The position numbers and the translations under genes were made by a program. Positions 31,301-37,500 of a stretch of DNA of 45,415 nucleotides are shown here, in pieces (within the stretch, counting starts at the first letter, position 1; every line of letters starts with the position of its first letter). The stretch comes from CAJXZP01 sp964195485 (GTDB lineage: Bacteria; Bacteroidota; Bacteroidia; Flavobacteriales_G; Salibacteraceae), in assembly GCA_964195485.1 (NCBI GenBank), contig CAXMPG010000102.1:1-45415 (forward strand), in the 5' to 3' direction. The notes under the pieces were generated by a model. It saw only the letters and a program-made list of their open reading frames with translations, was not told the origin of the DNA and ran no database searches.

Positions 31301-34253
31301 ATGGTCTAATTCAGCAACCACAGCTTCTATTACAGGAGTAATTTCAGGAACGTATTCTGTGACTATTATGGATGCAAATGGATGTACTTCAACAAGCGCA
31401 TCTACTGTAACTGAACCAACATTATTGGTTTCAGCTTCAGTTGTAGATTCAAACATAACATGTAACGGATTTGCCAATGGCGGTGCAACAGCATCAGCAA
31501 TTGGGGGAACAGCTCCTTACACATATTCTTGGTCTAATACAGCAACAACGGCTTCAATTACTGGAGTTATTGCAGGAACATATTCTGTGACTATTATGGA
31601 TGCAAATGGATGCACTTCGGCAAGCTCAGTGACCGTTGTTGAACCTGTGATATTACTAGCTGCTTCAGTTGTTGATTCAAACATAACATGTAACGGCTTT
31701 ACCGATGGCGGTGCAACAGCATCTGCCACTGGTGGAACTGCTCCATACACATATGCATGGAATAATTCAGCAACAACGGCTTCAATTACAGGAGTGATTG
31801 CAGGAACGTATTCTGTGACTATAATGGATGCAAATGGATGTACTTCCACAAGCGCATCAACGGCTACTGAACCAACAACTTTAGCAAGTGCTTCAGTGGT
31901 AGATTCAAACATAACATGTAACGGCTTTGCCGATGGAGGTACAACAGCATCTGCCACTGGTGGAACTGCCCCTTACACATATGCTTGGTCTAATTCAGCA
32001 ACTACTGCTTCAATAACTGGAGTTCTTGCTGGAACATACACTGTAACTGTTATGGATGCAAATGGATGTACTTCGACAAGTGCATCTACTGTAACTGAAC
32101 CAACATTATTGGTTTCAGCTTCAACTGTAGATTCAAACATAACATGTAACGGCTTTGTCGATGGCGGAGCAACAGCATCTGCTACAGGTGGAACTGCTCC
32201 ATACACATACGTATGGTCTAATTCAGCAACAACAGCTTCAATTACTGGAGTTATTGCTGGAACGTATTCTGTAACTATAATGGATGCAAATGGTTGTTCT
32301 TCAACTAGCGCATCAACGGTTACGGAGCCAGCTATTCTAGTAAGCGCTTCAATTGTAGATTCAAACATAGCATGTAACGGCTCTGCCGATGGCGGTGCAA
32401 CAGCATCAGCAACTGGAGGAACTGCACCTTACACATATGCATGGAGTAACTCAGCAACTAATGCTTCCATTACCGGAGTTATTGCTGGAACGTATTCTGT
32501 GACTATAATGGATGCAAATGGTTGTTCTTCAATAAGCTCAACTACTGTAACTGAACCAACAATTTTAGTAAGTGCATCGGTTGTTGATTCAAATATTACA
32601 TGTAACGGTTTAGCAAACGGTGGAGCAACAGCTTCTGCCGCAGGCGGAACTTCTCCATATACTTATTCTTGGAATAATTCAGCAACAACGGCTTCAATTA
32701 CAGGAGTTATTGCTGGAACGTATTCTGTGACTATAATGGATGCAAATGGATGTACTTCCACAAGCGCATCTACAGTTACAGAGCCAACAGTTTTAGTGGC
32801 TACTTCGGTGGTTGATTCAAATGCTACTTGTAACGGTTTTGCTAATGGTGGTGCAAGTTCATCGGCCACTGGTGGCACAGCTCCTTATACATATGCATGG
32901 TCTAATTCAGCAATTACAGCTTCAATAACAGGAGTTACCGCTGGAACGTATTCTGTAACTATTACAGATGCTAACGGATGCGCTTCGGCAAGCTCAACTA
33001 CGATTACTGAACCAACAGTATTAGTTGGGTCAACAGTGGTTGATGCTACTATAAGCTGTAACGGTTTATCAGATGGTGGAGCAACCGCATCAGCAACTGG
33101 TGGAACGGCTCCATATGCATATTCTTGGTCTAACTCTGCAACTACTGCAACAATTACTGGAGTTACTGCTGGAACATATATGGTGACAGTATTAGATGCA
33201 AATAACTGTTCAAGTGTTGCAACGGTGACTATATCAGAACCAAACATCTTACTTGGAAACAGTCATGTGGATTCAAATGCTACGTGTGATGGACTACCAA
33301 ACGGAGGTGCTTCTGCACTTCCAACCGGTGGAACTGCTCCATATACTTACTTATGGTCAACCTCAGCAACAACGTCATCTGTTGCTGGGTTATCAGCCGG
33401 AAGTTATGCCGTAACCGTGACAGATGCGAATGGATGTACTTCTGTTGAATCGGTGATTATTTCATCAAACAACAGTACTTACAGTTTCATTTCTGAAAAT
33501 GCGTGTAACAGTTACAATTCACCAAGTGGTTTATATACTTGGACCGCTTCTGGTTCATATCAAGATACCATTCCAAATCTTGCGGGATGTGATTCAATTA
33601 TTACCATTATGCTTACCATTGATGAGAATGGTTCACAGCAAAACATCACTATTTGTAAAGGCGAGTCAATTACAGTTGGAACAAACACCTATACTACTAC
33701 TGGAAACTTCACTGATGTTTTCACAAATGGAGCAGGTTGTGATTCTACGGTTATTACGAACTTAACGGTTCAACAAGTAGATGTAACCACTACTCAAACA
33801 GGGTTTAAATTAGAAGCCAACAATACGGTAGCTTCTTACCAATGGATTAATTGTGATAGTAATAACGCGGTTATTCCTGGAGCAACTAACAGAGTTTACT
33901 TAGTTACGGTAAGTGGAAACTACGCGGTTATTGTAAACGAAGGTGGTTGTATAGACACTTCTGATTGTGTTCTGGTAGATGGACTTGGAATTAATGACTT
34001 TGATGAAAACAGAGACATAAACGTCTATCCAAATCCAATAGGGTTAAACACAAGTATAGTAACTATTGATGTTTCCAATACATCAAATTATGCTATCATT
34101 ATCAGAGACCTTACCGGAAAAACAATTTACCTGGAAGAAGGTCTTAATAATGAAACCAATCAAATAGACGTTTCAAGATTTGCTGCAGGTACCTTCTTTA
34201 TTGAAATAAGAAGCGATAATTCTAGCGAATACAAAAGACTGATTGTAATGTAA
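25353..34253 (+). CDS. Giant multidomain SprB-repeat surface adhesin with T9SS type A sorting domain
   Basis: 2966 aa from the ATG at 25353, which begins the signal peptide MKSLLKGFFILLFLSSFVSYAQ; in-frame ATGs at 25272 and 25329 would bury it. Order: N-terminal domain; two choice-of-anchor-D/immunoglobulin-like domains (~25970-26635); a LamG/concanavalin-like domain (~26640-27130); a short cysteine motif; a second LamG-like domain (~27540-28130); two SprB repeats; a lamin-tail-type (LTD) domain with VISEINYNG (~28860-29370); eighteen more SprB repeats of ~76 aa (~29380-33470); two cysteine-containing repeats; and a T9SS type A C-terminal domain (VYPNPIG...RLIVM). Exported through the outer membrane by T9SS and probably cell-attached. 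SprB-type repeats are linked to gliding or adhesion; here the ligand is unknown. Long open frames on the opposite strand are repeat artefacts. Confidence 0.95.
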   Translation: MKSLLKGFFILLFLSSFVSYAQPGTSVTNPIVVNSFPYTETNFNSSGGVYATGMLGGCSAVGCCSVLVYKVTIPANGALRMELSNSSPLSTSILAYKATTTNPAAFSDLSFISATSGNFCGFRDSLMLGRAYYWNNTPYGQTPVPTGLTNLYDFNSPSSSAGFFPAGDYYVLVFNENQQASLGVGTTSDLTFEFAEACSKLTTPSTLPFASVEFNSASDTIDFYVKNDRQLAVIIDTSNVSITGTDASQFSILSYPDTNLANGDSTLMQVVFTPTSGGSKTATLDIPFADTVCSTSNTISLTGTGAESEIKLLGNSATITYNDLTPSVSNFTDMGAIVTHTGSLIKEYFITNTGADTLEITGTVTLNGNAQFVVINQPASTVLSGDSTSFKIEFTPTTDGLAFTDVSIVNNDAAQSPFTFRVQATGTERNGLHFDGSNDYVTINDVATSMDGVTTWSIESWIKADPTQTGNDHIMAVNTTGTGTIFLFRIDDGKLDFYDGSTAFEVGPDLRDNTWHHVAATYNNGTLNMYIDGVNYGTFAAGTVSFANNNRWSLGQEYDGSSKSEFFKGALNDVRIWNTVKTDQEIADHKYCEISSPETVTDLVAYYPFNQGVSNGTNTTITSLIDASSNAYHGVLTSFAKTGTTSNFVPAINVGVNCNSVSVTICDNNSYSIGGNTYTSSGVYIDTLNNTLGQDSIVYTDLALNYFQISQNIIMDTTVCDTIKEFATTNYTPFARFENTDNDWVEINDAVPNLVNTNRSVFLWMREADQISGSQDVLIGINTSGTSTVTNFGIATNEQLWINDGGSNRNSGVVVTDGQWHFVGYTYDEASNLTQFWVDGVAASSFSNGQSISTTSRISLGQEFDGSTPSNFYDGDMAEVTIWNEVLDASDVALLMATSAQSLHPKYSHLQAYYPMASDCNSNGLVLKDYSSNNYDGTVSANDVIITDTLANLPNHNAAPLYSKSWTRNGTSVSTLDSLFLTGAIQAGAYKLDLSLDNFNVSNTWNTTVNPACQGLFASVTVDSHISCNGLSDGSATVTGLNGTTPYTYAWNNGATTATITGLNAGAYTITITDGIGDTNSTTISITEPAVLDANPIITSNISTAGASDGISSASSTGGTTPYTYLWNTGAITTSISSLAAGSYTVTITDANGCVDNGSVNLIAPVAPAPGVIVISEINYNGPEVGTDTTEFIELHNTSSAPVNLLGCKFTSGVTYTFPNIAINAGGYLVIALDSVAINNVFGVSAYQWTGGGLSNGGEPIAIKDASNNMIDSLRYDDNLPWPDGPVDPDGGGSTIVLCDPNSDNTVGANWTISTSLVSGVIVNAKQVYGSPGAADAGCSTVLTASITNDSNVTCYGLANGGASASATSGTTPYTYAWSNSATTASITGVLAGTYTVTVTDANSDTSSTFVIITEPTALVASSSIDANTTCNGFADGGATASATGGTTPYTYAWSNSATTASITGVVAGTYTTTITDATGCTSTSSSTVTEPTALVASSVVDSNTTNGTSNGGATASATGGTASYTYTWSNGATTTSITGVSAGTYTTTITDASGCTDMTSSSITNTNGVSASVSNDSNVTCFGGSNGGATASAANGTAPFTYAWSNTATTASITGIVAGTYTVTITDNGSNTSTSSVTITEPAVLTAATVVDSNTTCNGFANGGATASATGGTAPYSYAWSNTATTASITGITAGTYSVTISDANGCTSISSATVTQPATLIAATIVDSNTVDNNPNGGATASATGGTMPYTYSWGNSATTASITGVMAGTYSVYITDAYGCSDNSNVTITNTFSLVATTVVDSNISCNGSADGGATASATGTNSPFTYAWSNSATTTSITGVTAGTYTVTVTDNSGGTETSSVTITQPAILVAASVIDSNISCNGFADGGATASATGGTTPYTYAWSNSATTASITGVIAGTYSVTIMDANGCISTSASTVTEPTLLVSATVVDSNTTCNGFANGGATASATGGTAPYTYAWSNSATTASITGVISGTYSVTIMDANGCTSTSASTVTEPTLLVSASVVDSNITCNGFANGGATASAIGGTAPYTYSWSNTATTASITGVIAGTYSVTIMDANGCTSASSVTVVEPVILLAASVVDSNITCNGFTDGGATASATGGTAPYTYAWNNSATTASITGVIAGTYSVTIMDANGCTSTSASTATEPTTLASASVVDSNITCNGFADGGTTASATGGTAPYTYAWSNSATTASITGVLAGTYTVTVMDANGCTSTSASTVTEPTLLVSASTVDSNITCNGFVDGGATASATGGTAPYTYVWSNSATTASITGVIAGTYSVTIMDANGCSSTSASTVTEPAILVSASIVDSNIACNGSADGGATASATGGTAPYTYAWSNSATNASITGVIAGTYSVTIMDANGCSSISSTTVTEPTILVSASVVDSNITCNGLANGGATASAAGGTSPYTYSWNNSATTASITGVIAGTYSVTIMDANGCTSTSASTVTEPTVLVATSVVDSNATCNGFANGGASSSATGGTAPYTYAWSNSAITASITGVTAGTYSVTITDANGCASASSTTITEPTVLVGSTVVDATISCNGLSDGGATASATGGTAPYAYSWSNSATTATITGVTAGTYMVTVLDANNCSSVATVTISEPNILLGNSHVDSNATCDGLPNGGASALPTGGTAPYTYLWSTSATTSSVAGLSAGSYAVTVTDANGCTSVESVIISSNNSTYSFISENACNSYNSPSGLYTWTASGSYQDTIPNLAGCDSIITIMLTIDENGSQQNITICKGESITVGTNTYTTTGNFTDVFTNGAGCDSTVITNLTVQQVDVTTTQTGFKLEANNTVASYQWINCDSNNAVIPGATNRVYLVTVSGNYAVIVNEGGCIDTSDCVLVDGLGINDFDENRDINVYPNPIGLNTSIVTIDVSNTSNYAIIIRDLTGKTIYLEEGLNNETNQIDVSRFAAGTFFIEIRSDNSSEYKRLIVM
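28400..28855 (+). repeat. SprB repeats 1-2 of the first adhesin
   Basis: Two ~76-aa units (PYTYAWNNGATTATITGLNAG; PYTYLWNTGAITTSISSL), more diverged than the later block and separated from it by the LTD-type domain. Confidence 0.8.
29380..33470 (+). repeat. Array of 18 SprB repeats, 228-bp period
   Basis: Units of the form VDSN(I/T)xCNGFAxGGATASATGGTAPYTYxWSNSATTASITGV. The period measured on a shared string starting at 31451, 31679, 31907, 32135 and 32363 is exactly 228 bp (76 aa). Eight consecutive units (tenth to seventeenth overall) carry the variant MDANGC in place of TDANGC and are nearly identical in DNA, a sign of recent tandem duplication or homogenisation. Two cysteines per unit could be disulfide-bonded. 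Confidence 0.92.
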
Positions 34254-34262
34254 TTTAATACT

Positions 34263-34304
34263 CCCCTATCGTAGTCTTAATTGAATACGATAGGGGAAAT
34301 TTTT
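34263..34304 (+). terminator. Terminator of the first giant adhesin gene
   Basis: CCCCTATCGTA (34263-34273) and TACGATAGGGG (34286-34296) form a perfect 11-bp stem, followed by a T-run at 34300-34304. Confidence 0.85.
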
Positions 34305-34361
34305 CTATATATATCTCGAAATACATCAATTAGATGCTCTTTCAGTATATCAATAAGCCAA

Positions 34362-34394
34362 ATTCAACAAAAAAACGCTCAGATTCAACAAAAA
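34362..34394. promoter_or_regulatory. 21-bp-period direct repeat upstream of the second adhesin
   Basis: ATTCAACAAAAA occurs at 34362-34373 and 34383-34394, period 21 bp, the period of LytTR boxes. On the opposite strand each copy has a GTT core but otherwise deviates from the LytTR consensus, so assignment is tentative. Confidence 0.3.
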
Positions 34395-34480
34395 TAAAAT
34401 CTTCTCAAAAAGAATCTACTTATTTGTATTGGCTGTTTGTATTCAAATTTAATATCTATTAGCTACTTAGTACACAACAC

Positions 34481-34503
34481 ATGATTTTTCAATTAAAAAT
34501 CAT
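34481..34503. promoter_or_regulatory. Inverted repeat in the leader of the second adhesin gene
   Basis: ATGATTTTT (34481-34489) and AAAAATCAT (34495-34503), perfect 9-bp arms with a 5-nt loop, 41 bp before the ATG. Could be a leader hairpin or an operator; AT-rich, so chance is possible. Confidence 0.3.
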
Positions 34504-34544
34504 AAAAAAGGAAATAAATTAAAGTCATCTAAAAAGATCAATCC

Positions 34545-37500
34545 ATGAAAAAAAACTTTCTACAAAAATTAAAAGTTTGGCCAGTCTTACTTTTATTAGT
34601 TACCATGAGTATAAGTCAGGTAAATGCTCAAAAGAGATCAGCCACGGATAGTGTGTCTGGTCTTGGAAATAATGCTACTGCTAGAGATTGGGGCAGAGGA
34701 TTCGAATTTAAGCCTTTGGAAGATATTTTAGTTACTGATCTTGGAATTTACCCATTGGCAATTGATACCTTTCCTGTTGTACTTTGGGATATGACTAATC
34801 AAGTAAAACTTGCGCAGCTTACTATAACCGCTACCCAAAATTCGGGTTATGAGTATGTTACTCTAGGTACTCCAGTATATTTATCGGCAGGTGGTAGTTA
34901 TGCTATTACCATGTATGGTGACCAAGTAGGTTACTTTTGGGGAGTTTCTTCTCAGATAAATTCTAAATTAGAATATGTTGCCATGAGGTATTGTAGTAGT
35001 TGTTCTCATTCTCAAAGTTTTCCAAGCGGCATTTTACCCGGTTACCATTATGGTCTTCCTGATTTCTTGTTTGTTCCAAATGGGTTAAAAATAGAAGGTA
35101 ACAACAACGCAATAGCTCCATCAAGTACACTAACTCAGGTTTCAAACAATACAAAGTTTGATAGTATACCTGTTGCTACAACTGATAATAATGAGTTTTT
35201 TGCTAAAAATCACTCGGTTACTAGTGAAGATACTATTATTCTTAGCGGAACACCAAAAGTTCTTATTACTGGAGCAAACGCATCTGATTTTTCAGTGACT
35301 CTTCAACCCGCAGCTGATACACTTTTTGGAGGAGACAGTGCGGCTTATAATATTGCTTTTACACCTTCTGACACAGGTTATAGAGAGGCAATTGTAAATA
35401 TTAACTATATAGATTCGGCACAAGGAGCTACAGTTTACACTTATGCAATATCAGGAATTGGATATAAAACCATTTCATTAAACGTTGATAGTAATGTGAG
35501 TTGTAATGGACTGAGTAATGGAGGTATAACTGGTTCTGCAATTGGAGGAACCTCTCCTTTCACTTACGCATGGAGCAATGCTGCTACTACAGCTTCCATA
35601 ACGGGTGTAGGCCCAGGATTATATACACTTACAATTACCGATGCTAGCGGATTTACTCTCAATTCATCAGCAACTATTACGGAACCCGCAGTATTAATAT
35701 CTGCAAGTGTAATTGATTCTAATGTGACTTGTAATAGCCAAAGTAACGGAGGTGCAACAGCATCTGCTTTAGGAGGAACTACACCTTATACTTATGCATG
35801 GAGTAATTCAGCTACAACAGCTTCTATTACTGGAGTGATTGCTGGAACGTATTCAGTAACTATAACCGATCAAAATGGGTGTACTGATTCTACGTCAGTT
35901 GTTTTATCGCAACCTGTTATAACTGGTTCAAGTGCTGCCGTAACAAGTCTTCTTGATTGCAATAATGATACAGACGGACAAGTAACTGCAAGTGGTTCTG
36001 GTGGAACTACTCCTTATACTTACTCTTGGAATACTGGTGGTACAGCTGGTTTGGAAACCGGATTAGGTAGTGGAACATACAGTGTTACCGTTACAGATCA
36101 AAATGGTTGTACAGACAGCACAAGTGTTAATTTAACGCAACCAACGGCACTTTTATCCGCAACAGTTGTAGATTCTAATATCTCTTGTAATAGCTTTTCC
36201 GATGGCGGTGCAACCGCATCTGCAACTGGAGGAACTTCTGCTTATACGTATACATGGAGTAACTCAGCTACAACAGCCTCTATTAATGGAGTAATCGCAT
36301 CTACCTATAGCGTTACGATTACTGACCAGAACGGATGTACAGATTCAACAACTGTAACCGTATCTGAACCAGCTACAATGATGGCAGCTGTAGTAATTGA
36401 TTCTAATATTTCTTGTAACGGATTTGCTGATGGTGGAGCTACAGCTTCTGCCACTGGTGGTAATACACCTTACACATTCTCTTGGTCTAATTCAGCTACT
36501 ACTGCTTCAATTACTGGCATAGTTGCAGGTACTTATTCTACAACAATCACCGATGCTAACGGATGTACTTCAACTAATAATGGAACGGTTACTCAGCCAG
36601 CCACAATGGTTGCAGCTGTAGTTATTGATTCTAATACTTCTTGTAACAGCTTTGCCGATGGAGGAGCAACGGCATCGTCCACTGGTGGGACTTCACCATA
36701 CACCTATTCATGGTCTAATTCTGCTACTACGGCTTCTATTACTGGAGTTGTTGCTGGAACATATACTACAACTATCACTGATGCGAACGGATGTACGTCT
36801 ACAAGCTCATCAACCGTAACAGAACCAGTTGTTTTAGCAAACACCGTTTCATTAGATTCTAATGATCTTGGTAATGGTGGAGGTGCAACCGCATCAGCTA
36901 CTGGAGGAAACACACCTTATGTCTATTCGTGGAGTAATGGAGCTACTACAGCTAGTGTAACTGGACTATTTGCCGGAACTTATACCGTTACGGTTACTGA
37001 TGTTAAGGCTTGTTCTGGATCAGCACCACAATCTATAACAATTACCGCTGGACCAATTATTACTATGGTTCTTGATTCTAACGTACAATGTAATGGATAT
37101 TCAAATGGAGGCATAACTGCTTCTGTTATTGGTGGAACCACTCCTTACACATACGCCTGGAATAATAGTGCTACTACTGCTTCTTTAACAGGACTTATCG
37201 CGGGTACTTATTCCGTAACCGTTACAGATAATAACAGTTTATCATCTACGGCTTCAATAACGGTGACAGAGCCATCCATTCCAACTACCGTAACCACAGT
37301 TGATACAAACGTATCTTGTTTTGGTGGTTCAAATGGAGCAGCTACAGCAGGTATTTCTCAAATCAACACTATCTATTTTGAAGGTTTTGAAAACTATTCT
37401 GGCGCAAGCACTTATTCGGCAACTACTGCCTTATTAGGTCTATCGGGTGCTTCTTTTGAAACTTCAACGACTCAAGGACGTGTTCGTATTCCGGCTGGAG

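Noticed and set aside
29477..33247. Long open frames on the minus strand across the SprB repeats
   Set aside because: They are regular antisense shadows of the repeat array, with no start signal, and their translation merely mirrors the 76-aa period.
29380..33470. Regularly spaced repeats resembling a CRISPR array
   Set aside because: The period is 228 bp, the repeats are in frame and translate to SprB domains; there are no short palindromic repeats, unique spacers or cas genes.
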